NCBI RefSeq assembly: GCF_012726295.1
Contig: NZ_JABAOB010000006.1
Location: 124,001-188,000, forward strand
Direction: 5' to 3'
Source of the DNA: Chitinophaga sp. Ak27
Lineage (GTDB): Bacteria > Bacteroidota > Bacteroidia > Chitinophagales > Chitinophagaceae
DNA length: 64,000 bases
Shown here: piece by piece, positions 44,510-52,913 of the stretch
Layout of the letters: every line of letters starts with the position of its first letter
How positions within the stretch are numbered: position 1 is the stretch's first letter
Position numbers and translations under genes: made by a program
Notes under the pieces: generated by a model
What the model saw: only the letters and a program-made list of their open reading frames with translations
The model's database searches: none
Told to the model about the DNA's origin: nothing

Positions 44510-44857
44510 TTATGCAAACAGGAGTTGTTCCTCCCGGTCTTCTACCTTTATTTTCTTGATAAACTCGTCAAATCCCGCTTCTTCGTGCGAACTGTAGGCG
44601 CCATAAGCATCCAGTACATATCCCTTTTCTCCGTCCTTATCTTCCAGCACATACAGTACAGAGGAATCAGAAGGGTCAGATTCTCCTTCAAAGCGGTAAG
44701 TTTTAATAATGGTCAGATCTTCCGGATTATAAATTTTTTGTGCCTCCGTATTCTGTAACCTACCGTGATCACTCATTTTTAGTTCATGGTCAAATCCGCG
44801 CTCATGTAGTCTTTCCAATACCCTGGATAAAGTTGTCATTTCACCTGGTTTTTCCAT
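44510..44857 (-). CDS. Conserved-type small soluble protein of unknown function (115 aa)
   Basis: I recognise the general form (short Bacteroidota proteins starting MTTLSxVLExLxxRGF) but no assigned function. Visible parts are an N-terminal helix TTLSRVLERLHERGFDHELK, a beta-rich middle (YNPEDLTIIKTYRFEGES, SVLYVLEDKDGEKGYVLDAYG), and a charged C-terminal helix (FDEFIKKIKVEDREEQ). There is no signal peptide. A second ATG six codons in (MTTLS) may be the true start. It is divergent from the Ku gene across 106 bases. Confidence 0.72.
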   Translation of the reverse strand: MEKPGEMTTLSRVLERLHERGFDHELKMSDHGRLQNTEAQKIYNPEDLTIIKTYRFEGESDPSDSSVLYVLEDKDGEKGYVLDAYGAYSSHEEAGFDEFIKKIKVEDREEQLLFA

Positions 44858-44963
44858 AAGAAAAGGTTTTAGTTAACCTCAAAAAACCAAAAGTTATGCC
44901 GCGATGTTTTAACATAGTGGTACTATTTGTGTTTACTTTTTTACATATCAAAACCTTCATACT

Positions 44964-45746
44964 ATGCGTGCAATATGGTCAGGATCTATTGGATTCGGGT
45001 TAGTAAATATTCCCATAAAACTATACAGCGCAACCCAGGACAGCCGGTTAGACCTCGATATGCTCGACAGCAAAACGCTCGCTCATATCAGGTTCCTGCG
45101 TGTAAATGAAAATACCGGCAAAGAAGTACCCTGGGACCAGATTGTGAAAGGATATCTCTATAAAGATGAATATGTGGTATTGGAAGAAGAAGATTTTGAA
45201 GCCGCCAGCCCCAAGAAGAATAAGATCATAGAAATAGAATCGTTTGTAGAAGAAACAGATATAGATGATATCTATTTTGAATCTGCCTACTTCGTAGAGC
45301 CCGCAAAAGGAGGCGAAAAAGCATATGCCTTACTCCAGCAATCGCTGGAAAAAAGCGGCAAAGCAGGGCTGAGCCGGTTCGTACTCCGATCCCAGGAGCA
45401 CCTGGCCGTAATCAGGCCCCGGGAAAATTACCTGTTGCTTCAGCAATTGCGCTTTGAAGAAGAAGTAAGATCATCGGCAGACCTGTCCCTCCCTTCCAGC
45501 GTAAAACTGTCTAAAAGAGAGCTAGACATGGCCATGGAGCTGGTGAAACAATATACCGCCAAATTTGATATCACGCAGTATAAAGATGAATATAAAGCAG
45601 AACTGCTCAAAATAATAAAAGCCAAAGCCAGTGGCAAGAAGCCGGTAGTAAAGAAAATGCGCGTGGTACATACCAAGAGCGATGATTTGTTTGATCAGCT
45701 GAAGGCCAGCCTCAACAAGCCTGCTGCTAAAAAACGCGCCTCATGA
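44964..45746 (+). CDS. ku: Non-homologous end-joining protein Ku
   Basis: Homodimeric ring that binds DNA double-strand ends and recruits LigD. The 260-residue protein starts MRAIWSGSIGFGLVNIPIKLYSAT, the family hallmark, and continues with IRFLRVNENTGKEVPW, YVEP-type segment YFVEPAKGGEKAY and the dimer-core MELVKQYTAKFDI. The C-terminus is a Lys/Ala-rich tail (AKASGKKPVVKKMR and LNKPAAKKRAS) typical of bacterial Ku. Its stop overlaps the ligD start (ATGA), so the pair is translationally coupled. Confidence 0.97.
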   Translation: MRAIWSGSIGFGLVNIPIKLYSATQDSRLDLDMLDSKTLAHIRFLRVNENTGKEVPWDQIVKGYLYKDEYVVLEEEDFEAASPKKNKIIEIESFVEETDIDDIYFESAYFVEPAKGGEKAYALLQQSLEKSGKAGLSRFVLRSQEHLAVIRPRENYLLLQQLRFEEEVRSSADLSLPSSVKLSKRELDMAMELVKQYTAKFDITQYKDEYKAELLKIIKAKASGKKPVVKKMRVVHTKSDDLFDQLKASLNKPAAKKRAS

Positions 45747-48268
45747 GCCTTGTAAAATATAAGCAAAAACGTAATTTCTCCAAGACCAGTGAACCTGAAT
45801 CCGGTAAGAAGGGAAAAGCCACCTCGCATATTTTCGTGGTACAACGCCACCATGCATCCAGGCTGCATTACGACTTTCGCCTGGAGGTAGATGGCGTGCT
45901 TAAAAGCTGGGCCGTACCCAAAGGTCCTTCTATGAACCCGGCCGATAAAAGACTGGCGATGGAAGTAGAGGACCATCCTTACGATTATAAGGATTTTGAA
46001 GGCACTATTCCGGCCGGTAACTACGGCGCAGGCACCGTCTATATCTGGGATAAAGGTACCTTCGAATTGCTCCATCCCAATGGTGACAGCTTCGACAAAG
46101 AAGCACTCCGCGAAATAAAATCCGGCGATCTGAAAATAGTGATGAGAGGAAAGAAACTAAAGGGAGAATTCGCGCTGGTAAAAATGAAAGGTAAAGAAGA
46201 TAATGCCTGGCTGCTGCTGAAACACAAAGATAAATATGCCGTGCCGGAGTATAACAGCGAAGACTATACGCCGGAAAAAGTAAAAACCCAGGGGGTAAAA
46301 GAAAAAGCGGCTATGAAGCAGGCCGGGAAAAAGAAGCCCGTAATACGGGTAAAAGCAGCACCCACCGCTGCGCCGGCCAAACAAAAGAAAATAACCGGCG
46401 GCCACCCGGTAAAGAATCGTTACAAGCCCATGCTGGCTACCCTGGTAAATGATGCCTTCGATGGGGAAGAGTGGTTGTTTGAAACAAAATGGGACGGCTA
46501 CCGCGCCATCGCCGCAGTGGAGAATAACAAAGTGCGTTTATACTCCCGGAATGATAAATCTTTTTTAAAAGACTACCCACCAGTAGTAGCCGCCGTGGAA
46601 AAAATTTCGCATACGGCCGTACTGGATGGGGAAATTATGGTGCTGGATAATAAGAATCGGGCTGACTTTCAAACCTTACAGCACTATACCACTACCGGCA
46701 AAGGCCACATCGTGTATATGGTGTTCGATCTCCTGCACCTCGACGGACATGAGCTGCAACATCTATCCCTGCTGGAACGGAAAAGTTTATTAAAAGACCT
46801 GTTATCGACACTCAACGATGATACCGTTCGCTTTTCGGAACATGTACTGAAAAACGGGGTTAAGTTCTTTGAGAAAGCCCGGAAGCTGCAGTGGGAAGGC
46901 ATTATCGCCAAAAAAACAGACAGCGCCTACGAAGAGGGCAGGAGGGGCATGTCATGGCTCAAAATAAAAATAGTCAATGAACAGGAGGCGCTGATCTGTG
47001 GTTATACGGCCCCACGTGGCAGCCGCAAGAAAATAGGAGCGCTGGTCCTGGGCATCTATGAAAATAAAAAACTGAAGTACATAGGCCACTGCGGAGGCGG
47101 GCTCAATGACACCACTATTGGCGAGCTATACAACCGCCTGCAGCCACTCGTTACCAAAACTACCCCCTTTGCGGAAAAGGTAGTCACCAATATGCCCGTT
47201 ACCTGGGTGAAGCCTGTACTGGTGTGCGAAGTAAAGTTCCAGGAATGGACCAGCGACAAAATTATGCGGCAACCTATTTTCCTGGGGCTGCGGGAAGATA
47301 AGCCTGCAAAGGAAGTACAGCCGGAAATAGCAAAACCGTTGACCATGACAACAACTGAAAACCAGCGTATCCTTACGTTAAACAGCAAAAAGGTAACATT
47401 AACCAACCAGTCGAAATTGTACTGGACGAAAGAGAAGATAACAAAAGGTCAGTTGATCGACTATTATTTGTCCGTGGCCAACTATATACTACCTCACCTG
47501 AAAGACAGGCCAGAATCATTGCATCGTTTCCCTAACGGTATCGACAAACCATCTTTTTATCAGAAAGATCTGGACCTGGAACAAACGCCCGACTGGATCA
47601 AGACTATCCCCCTGCATTCAGGTTCTACGGGTAAAGACGTGGACTACTTGGTATGCAACAACGAAGCGTCGCTGGCTTATATGATCAACCTGGGCTGCAT
47701 TGAAATCAATCCCTGGCTGTCGCGTTTAAACAGCCTGGAGAATCCTGATTTCATTGTACTGGACCTTGATCCCGAGCATATAGATTTTCGTTATGTAGTG
47801 GAGACGGCGGTACATATTAAAGCTGCATTGGACCGGTTTAAGGTACAGGCTTTCTGTAAAACTTCCGGGTCTACCGGCTTGCACATTTACATTCCCACCG
47901 GTGCCAAAGTAAGTTATGACACCAGCCGCCTTTTTGCAGAGTATATTGCCCGGCACGTAAACGCAGAACTTCCCCGTACCACCAGTGTTATCCGGGCAAA
48001 GGCATCCCGGGACAAACGGGTATACATCGACTACCTCCAGAACAGCCGCGGACAAACTGTGGCTGCGCCTTATTCGGTAAGGCCCAAGCCTGGCGCTACG
48101 GTGTCTATGCCGATAGATTGGAAGGAATTGAATGACGACCTGCGCATGAGCGATTTTGATATCCATAACTCACTGGACCGGCTAAACGAAACCGGCGACA
48201 TATGGCAGGATATCAATAAAGTAAAAAACGATTTGCGTAAAATCATCGGGGAGATGGAAGGACAATAG
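45743..48268 (+). CDS. ligD: DNA ligase D, order phosphoesterase-ligase-polymerase
   Basis: Multifunctional end-joining enzyme, 841 residues. The N-terminal 3'-phosphoesterase domain (about 28-165) has VVQRHHASRLHYDFRLEVDG and GTIPAGNYGAGTVYIWDKG with its catalytic histidines and aspartate. A Lys/Ala-rich linker (about 175-220) leads to the ATP-dependent ligase with nucleotidyl lysine Lys249 (ETKWDGYR) and WEGIIAKKTDS. The archaeo-eukaryotic primase-type polymerase (about 540-830) has catalytic aspartates 674 and 676 (LDLDPE) and SGSTGLHIYIP. The domain order is that of the Pseudomonas enzyme, not of Mycobacterium. It overlaps ku by 4 bases. Confidence 0.97.
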   Translation: MSLVKYKQKRNFSKTSEPESGKKGKATSHIFVVQRHHASRLHYDFRLEVDGVLKSWAVPKGPSMNPADKRLAMEVEDHPYDYKDFEGTIPAGNYGAGTVYIWDKGTFELLHPNGDSFDKEALREIKSGDLKIVMRGKKLKGEFALVKMKGKEDNAWLLLKHKDKYAVPEYNSEDYTPEKVKTQGVKEKAAMKQAGKKKPVIRVKAAPTAAPAKQKKITGGHPVKNRYKPMLATLVNDAFDGEEWLFETKWDGYRAIAAVENNKVRLYSRNDKSFLKDYPPVVAAVEKISHTAVLDGEIMVLDNKNRADFQTLQHYTTTGKGHIVYMVFDLLHLDGHELQHLSLLERKSLLKDLLSTLNDDTVRFSEHVLKNGVKFFEKARKLQWEGIIAKKTDSAYEEGRRGMSWLKIKIVNEQEALICGYTAPRGSRKKIGALVLGIYENKKLKYIGHCGGGLNDTTIGELYNRLQPLVTKTTPFAEKVVTNMPVTWVKPVLVCEVKFQEWTSDKIMRQPIFLGLREDKPAKEVQPEIAKPLTMTTTENQRILTLNSKKVTLTNQSKLYWTKEKITKGQLIDYYLSVANYILPHLKDRPESLHRFPNGIDKPSFYQKDLDLEQTPDWIKTIPLHSGSTGKDVDYLVCNNEASLAYMINLGCIEINPWLSRLNSLENPDFIVLDLDPEHIDFRYVVETAVHIKAALDRFKVQAFCKTSGSTGLHIYIPTGAKVSYDTSRLFAEYIARHVNAELPRTTSVIRAKASRDKRVYIDYLQNSRGQTVAAPYSVRPKPGATVSMPIDWKELNDDLRMSDFDIHNSLDRLNETGDIWQDINKVKNDLRKIIGEMEGQ

Positions 48269-48334
48269 CCGATTTTATGCCTGCGCAAAACAACCCGTTC
48301 CCGGAGGCAAAGGAACTATTATCTTTGCAGGGCT

Positions 48335-49678
48335 ATGTCTAAAGGCCATATTTTAATCATTGATGACGAAGACCAGCTGCGCAAGCTATTAAGCAGGCTG
48401 CTGGCCCTGGAAGGATATACCCTCCATGAAGCCCCCAATCTGAGGGCGGCTATGAAAATCCTGGAGAAGGAAGAAATACATGTTATTCTTTCCGATGTAA
48501 AGTTGCCCGATGGCAATGGAGTAGACCAGGTACAGCAGATACATGTCAAATATCCGGAAATAGAAACGATTGTACTGACGGCTTACGGCAACATTGCCGA
48601 TGGCGTACAAGCCATTAAAAACGGCGCATTCGATTATATTACCAAGGGAGATGACAACAACCGTATTCTTCCCCTGGTGAGCAAAGCCATGGACAAGGCA
48701 CATCTGCAATTCCGAATCCGTGACCTGGAAAAGAAGATAGGAGGTAAGTACAGCTTTGGCAACATACTTGGCGATTCGCCGGAAATCCGTGCTGCCATTG
48801 CCCTGGCAGAAAAGGTAGCGCCTTCAGATATGACGGTGATGCTGCTGGGTGAAACCGGTGCTGGTAAAGAAGTATTTGCCCACGCCATTCACCAGGGAAG
48901 CCAACGTAAACAACAACCTTTTGTAGCAGTGAATTGCAGCGCTTTCGGAAAAGATATCCTGGAAAGTGAGCTGTTTGGCCACGTGGCTGGCGCCTTTACC
49001 GGCGCAGTAAAAGATAAGAAAGGATTTTTCGAGGAAGCCCGGGGCGGCACTATTTTCCTGGATGAAATAGGGGAAATGCCTATTGAACTACAGGCGAAAA
49101 TGTTGCGTGTGCTGGAAAACCAGGAGTTTTATAAAGTGGGGGAATCTAAACCCACTAAAACCAATGTGCGCATCATAGCAGCTACCAACCGTAACCTGGA
49201 GCAGGAAATTGCGGCGGGGCATTTCCGTGCGGACCTGTTCTACCGGTTATCCGCCTTCCAGATTTCGCTGCCATCCCTCAATGAGCGCCGCAAAGACATT
49301 CCACTGCTGGCTAACTGGTTCCTACAACAGATAGCACCTAAAATAAACAGGCGGATTACTGGTATGACACCAGCTTTCCTGCAGGCGCTGCAGCAACACA
49401 GCTGGAAAGGAAATATACGTGAATTGCGTAATGTGATTGAGCGGGCCGCCATTTTAACGGATACGGATATACTGGATACGCCGGTACTTCCCCTGGATTT
49501 TCAGCAAGGCAGCTCCGAAGAAAACACATCTCTCCGCCTGGCCGACATGGAAAAGAAACATATTATCCGGGTGCTGGCACACGCCAAAGGCAATAAGACC
49601 AAGGCCGCAGAATTGATGGAAATAGGCTTAACTACGCTCTATAACAAGATAAAAGAATACAATATTACTGCCTTATAA
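48335..49678 (+). CDS. Sigma-54-dependent response regulator (NtrC family)
   Basis: 447 residues. Receiver with Asp54 (VILSDVKLPDG), AAA+ domain with Walker A GETGAGKEV, canonical sigma-54 loop GAFTGA, Walker B GGTIFLDEIGEM, arginine-finger region ATNRNLEQEI, and a Fis-type helix-turn-helix KTKAAELMEIGLTTLYNKI. Of the three sigma-54 activators in the window only this one has the textbook loop. No kinase gene is adjacent. Its stop overlaps by 6 bases the stop of the convergent chrA gene, with no terminator between. Confidence 0.94.
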   Translation: MSKGHILIIDDEDQLRKLLSRLLALEGYTLHEAPNLRAAMKILEKEEIHVILSDVKLPDGNGVDQVQQIHVKYPEIETIVLTAYGNIADGVQAIKNGAFDYITKGDDNNRILPLVSKAMDKAHLQFRIRDLEKKIGGKYSFGNILGDSPEIRAAIALAEKVAPSDMTVMLLGETGAGKEVFAHAIHQGSQRKQQPFVAVNCSAFGKDILESELFGHVAGAFTGAVKDKKGFFEEARGGTIFLDEIGEMPIELQAKMLRVLENQEFYKVGESKPTKTNVRIIAATNRNLEQEIAAGHFRADLFYRLSAFQISLPSLNERRKDIPLLANWFLQQIAPKINRRITGMTPAFLQALQQHSWKGNIRELRNVIERAAILTDTDILDTPVLPLDFQQGSSEENTSLRLADMEKKHIIRVLAHAKGNKTKAAELMEIGLTTLYNKIKEYNITAL

Positions 49679-50866
49679 CAGCCATCCGAGTAACAGGCAC
49701 GCCAGTACGATAAATGGAGAGGGTAGCCTGGTTAGGCATAATAACGCCAGCGTACTGGCCATGATCAACAAGTTGTACCAGTTGATCGGTATGGCAAAGA
49801 ACAGGATAAAGGTGGCTGCCCACATAATCCCTACCACTACGGCATTGATACCTTCCAGGGCGCGGTAAATCACTACATATTTTTTGAGGTTGTTCCAGAT
49901 AGGGAAAAAGAACAATACCAGTAGCAAGCTCGGCAGAAAAATGGCAATTGGCGCCAGCATACAGCCCAGGAATTGGTAACCCATACCCAGGTTACGCATA
50001 GCCATACCGCCTACATAAGCAGATATGGAGAAGGTAGGACCGGGAAGTGCGCGCATGATACCGGCGCCTGTCAGCAACTCTTCTGCAGAAAGATATTGCG
50101 ATTTGGCGCGGGTTACATATTGTTCCAGCATCATCGCTATCAGGATATCGCCGCCTCCAAATACCAGGCTACCGAAACGGTAAAAGTTTTCGAAGAGGTT
50201 GAACGGACGACGGGTAATCCACTCGTGGGTACGCGCCATTTCAGATAAAACTCCCGCCAGGATGAATATAGAAGCAAACAGCCAGATATTTCCCCATTGT
50301 ATTTTCCGGGGCTTTTCCGCATTCCCGGGAATACGTTTATTACTGAAGTTAGATACGATGCCACCTAATATGATCAGCGCCGGAAAGGTCCAGGGCGATT
50401 TCAGGTAAAATGCGGTAAACATGGCTACCACCATGATGGCGCCGGTAGCCAGGTTGTTGATACTGATGCGAAAAGCCCGAATGCCGCCATAGGCAAGGAA
50501 ACCCACGGCCATCGGCTGCACATACTTGAAAATATCTGTTCTAAGGGCATTCTTACCAAAATACTGTAACAGGAAACTCAGGGACCCCATGATCAGGCAA
50601 GCCGGAGAAATCCATATCAGCAGCGTAATAACGGCCAGGATTACTCCTCCCCGTTTATAGCCAATCAGGGTAAGGGTTTGGGAGGAGGAGGCGCCGGGTA
50701 ATAACTGACAGAAAGCATTATATTCCATCAACTCTTGCTCGGTAACATCCTTACGTTGCTGTACAAACGTTTTCATCATCATCGCCAGATGACCCTGCGG
50801 GCCTCCATAGGCGGTAATGCTATGTAATAGCACAGCTTTTAAGAAAGGAATATGACGTAGAAGCAC
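49673..50866 (-). CDS. chrA: ChrA-family chromate transporter, two-domain form
   Basis: Integral inner-membrane protein of 397 residues from the chosen GTG. Two homologous CHR halves: the first with HSITAYGGPQGHLAMM and CQLLPGASSSQTLTLIGYKRGG, the second with FGGGDILIAMMLEQYV and ALPGPTFSISAYVGGMAMRN; ten or more hydrophobic segments. Family members export chromate by anion exchange, although many natural substrates are unproved. The GTG ending at 50866 places the start at VLLRHIPFLKAVLLHS. An ATG ending at 50998 would add 44 residues unlike the family. There is no chrB or other resistance gene nearby. Confidence 0.9.
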   Translation of the reverse strand: MLLRHIPFLKAVLLHSITAYGGPQGHLAMMMKTFVQQRKDVTEQELMEYNAFCQLLPGASSSQTLTLIGYKRGGVILAVITLLIWISPACLIMGSLSFLLQYFGKNALRTDIFKYVQPMAVGFLAYGGIRAFRISINNLATGAIMVVAMFTAFYLKSPWTFPALIILGGIVSNFSNKRIPGNAEKPRKIQWGNIWLFASIFILAGVLSEMARTHEWITRRPFNLFENFYRFGSLVFGGGDILIAMMLEQYVTRAKSQYLSAEELLTGAGIMRALPGPTFSISAYVGGMAMRNLGMGYQFLGCMLAPIAIFLPSLLLVLFFFPIWNNLKKYVVIYRALEGINAVVVGIMWAATFILFFAIPINWYNLLIMASTLALLCLTRLPSPFIVLACLLLGWLL

Positions 50867-51191
50867 AGTGTTTTTTAGTGAATTCCGATTGGACGAAGCA
50901 ATAAGGTAATCAAATATCCTGACAAAATACAACCGCGTTGCCAATATTGGTAACCCCTCAAAATAATAAAGGCACAATACTTGTAATATTGGCCCCATTA
51001 TAACGAATATGGCCTTTTGTCCGTTGTGATAGTTTCGATACTAGCCTGGTTAATATCCCACCAATGTCTGAGATGTTCGGACCTAAAGAATAACCATATT
51101 GAGGAACCATTAAAGAATGACTTGCTTATACGCAGGATATTTATAAAGTCCCGGAACGATGAGTTGCCGGGACTTTGAGTTTTATAGCACC
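50867..51191. other. 325-base region upstream of chrA
   Basis: No gene is supported between the chrA GTG and the oxygenase stop. It contains a perfect palindrome CCAATATTGG (50941-50950), a repeat of its AATATTGG half 42 bases away (50985-50992), and the terminator of the oxygenase gene (51145-51176). If chrA starts at the distal ATG (50998), part of this is coding. Confidence 0.5.
51145..51176 (-). terminator. Terminator after the 2-oxoglutarate oxygenase gene
   Basis: AAAGTCCCGG (51145-51154) pairs with CCGGGACTTT (51167-51176) over 10 bp around a 12-base loop. It lies 16 bases beyond the stop of the minus-strand oxygenase gene. Confidence 0.75.
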
Positions 51192-52148
51192 TTATTTTTT
51201 AAGACCTATTTCACGTAAACGTTCATCCAGGTATTCACCTGCAGTGATCGGCTCATAAGCCAGCGGGTTGTTGGCTGTAACACAGCTTTCCAGTGCGTCC
51301 AGCTTCATGGCTGACTTAGGATGCAGGAAGAAGGGAATAGAGTAACGGGAAGTATTCCACATTTCCCGGGGAGGGTTTACCACCCGGTGCGTGGTCGACT
51401 TCAAACGGTTGTTGGTTAAGCGTTGCAGCATGTCTCCCACATTTACCACAATCTGTTCTGGCAGTGAGGTCACCGGTACCCAGTTGTTCTGCTTGTCAAG
51501 AATTTGCAGTCCGTCGGCCGACGCACCCACCAACAGGGTAATCAGGTTGATATCTTCGTGCTGTTCTGCCCTGATGGCCGATTTAGGCTCCTGCGTAATA
51601 GGAGGGTAGTGAATGGCTCTCAGGATGGAATTACCATTATGGATTTTATTATCGAAATAATGCTCGTCCAGCCCCAGGAACAAGGCAATGGCTTGTAACA
51701 GGTACTTACCGGATTGTTCAAATCCGCGGTATGCCTTGAAAAAGGTGGGTGTGAATGCAGGTACTTCCGCCACCTGTACATTATCCGGGTATTCTGCCCC
51801 GATAGGATCGTTATCTTCTACGGTTTGTCCAAACTGGAAAAACTCTTTCAGATCCGGGGCTTCGTATCCCTTGGCATGCTCTTTCCCAAACGAAGTGTAA
51901 CCCCGCTGGCCGGCCAGCTCCGGAATCTCGTATTGGTGTTTGGTATCAAAAGGGAGCTTAAAAAATTCCTGCACGTACTTGTAGAGGTCAGCAATCAGTT
52001 CGTCAGGAATCCCATGATTCTTTACTGCTACAAAACCAACTTCTTCATAAGCCTTACCTAACTGCTGCACAAATGCTGCTTTTCGCCCTGCGTCTCCGGA
52101 TGTGAAGTCCGCAAGGTCCACTGAGGGGATTGAGTGGGTGGTTGCCAT
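51192..52148 (-). CDS. 2-oxoglutarate/Fe(II)-dependent oxygenase, isopenicillin N synthase-like
   Basis: Cytoplasmic non-haem iron oxygenase of 318 residues. The DIOX_N domain (about 8-110) opens with IPSVDLADFTSGD and has the typical NHGIPDELI. The jelly-roll core carries the iron triad His197, Asp199 (EQHEDINLITLL) and His254 (STTHRVVNPP), with 2-oxoglutarate-binding Arg268 and Ser270 in SRYSIPFF. This IPNS/plant-dioxygenase-like form has varied substrates (amino acids, small secondary metabolites, ethylene precursors); none can be assigned. The gene is single, between exbD and chrA, with its own terminator. Confidence 0.92.
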   Translation of the reverse strand: MATTHSIPSVDLADFTSGDAGRKAAFVQQLGKAYEEVGFVAVKNHGIPDELIADLYKYVQEFFKLPFDTKHQYEIPELAGQRGYTSFGKEHAKGYEAPDLKEFFQFGQTVEDNDPIGAEYPDNVQVAEVPAFTPTFFKAYRGFEQSGKYLLQAIALFLGLDEHYFDNKIHNGNSILRAIHYPPITQEPKSAIRAEQHEDINLITLLVGASADGLQILDKQNNWVPVTSLPEQIVVNVGDMLQRLTNNRLKSTTHRVVNPPREMWNTSRYSIPFFLHPKSAMKLDALESCVTANNPLAYEPITAGEYLDERLREIGLKK

Positions 52149-52222
52149 ATCTTATATTATTGTTTTGGAGCGATAAAGGTAGCGAAAATAGCACTATGGG
52201 CAGCAGAAAAGCTATCGGGTTA

Positions 52223-52244
52223 CCGGCCAAATCCCCCTGGCCGG
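52223..52244 (-). terminator. G-C hairpin after exbD
   Basis: CCGGCCA (52223-52229) pairs with TGGCCGG (52238-52244) around an 8-base loop, 7 bases beyond the exbD stop on the minus strand. The following sequence is not T-rich, so termination strength is uncertain. Confidence 0.5.
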
Positions 52245-52250
52245 CGGCCC

Positions 52251-52772
52251 TTACCGGAAATATTGTTCCTCCTCATGGGTGATGTCTACCACAGCGTACC
52301 GGGCTATCTTGCTGATCAGCATTTCATCCATGATATCGACCATATTCTTGTAGTTCGCCCTTTTATCTGCTTTGATCAGTACCATCAGATCATTTTTATG
52401 AAACGCGTCCATCACAGCCGCTTTTTTATCAATAATTACATCCCGGATGCCAGCGTGATTGGCATAGCTGGAGTAGTGCACCTGTGGCGGCTGGGCGGGG
52501 TCGTTGCCTATGCCTTCATACCAGGCAATACGGTTATCGGGCCCTAGTATTACGGTTAATGCCTTCTTTGCCGGGAGCGACATCGGCTCTCCATCCTCCC
52601 GGGGCATCACCAGGTCCATGGTTTTGGGTTTTGTCATGGTGGTGGTCAGCATAAAGAAGGTAATTAGCAGGAAGCCCAGGTCTACCATGGGTGTCATATC
52701 CACGCGGGTCGACTTTTTATTGCTACGGGTGCCGTGGCCCCCTTTGGGAGCAGCAGTATTCATTTCAGCCAT
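52251..52772 (-). CDS. exbD: ExbD/TolR-family biopolymer transport protein (orphan)
   Basis: Proton-channel partner in TonB or Tol energy coupling. The 173-residue protein has one membrane helix (about 24-46), preceded by STRVDMTPMVDLGFLLITFF in which the Asp of MVDL is the conserved proton-carrying residue. The periplasmic domain is longer than in E. coli ExbD, as usual in Bacteroidota. No exbB, tonB or second exbD gene is adjacent, which is odd because these normally lie together. A perfect palindrome lies 31-44 bases upstream of its start. Confidence 0.88.
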   Translation of the reverse strand: MAEMNTAAPKGGHGTRSNKKSTRVDMTPMVDLGFLLITFFMLTTTMTKPKTMDLVMPREDGEPMSLPAKKALTVILGPDNRIAWYEGIGNDPAQPPQVHYSSYANHAGIRDVIIDKKAAVMDAFHKNDLMVLIKADKRANYKNMVDIMDEMLISKIARYAVVDITHEEEQYFR

Positions 52773-52802
52773 AACTAACGGTTTAGGGTATACGAAAATG
52801 AT

Positions 52803-52816
52803 TGAAAGCGCTTTCA
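52803..52816. promoter_or_regulatory. Perfect 14-bp palindrome TGAAAGCGCTTTCA upstream of exbD
   Basis: The site has a central CG and the form of LacI/GalR-family operators (TGnAAnCGnTTnCA). It lies 31 bases upstream of the exbD ATG. No LacI-type regulator is encoded in the window. It also contains two AAAGC units facing each other, so a link to the AAAGC palindromes is possible. Confidence 0.4.
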
Positions 52817-52858
52817 GCTATTAGATGCGGCAGCGGATTTTTTCCATAAATGCAAAAA

Positions 52859-52887
52859 GAAAGGGCGTTCAATCTGAACGCCCTTTC
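52859..52887 (-). terminator. Intrinsic terminator of asnS
   Basis: GAAAGGGCGTTC (52859-52870) pairs perfectly with GAACGCCCTTTC (52876-52887) around AATCT. On the minus strand it is followed by TTTTTGCA. It lies 26 bases after the asnS stop. Confidence 0.88.
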
Positions 52888-52913
52888 CGGGAAAAATCTA
52901 TTTAATGATTTGT

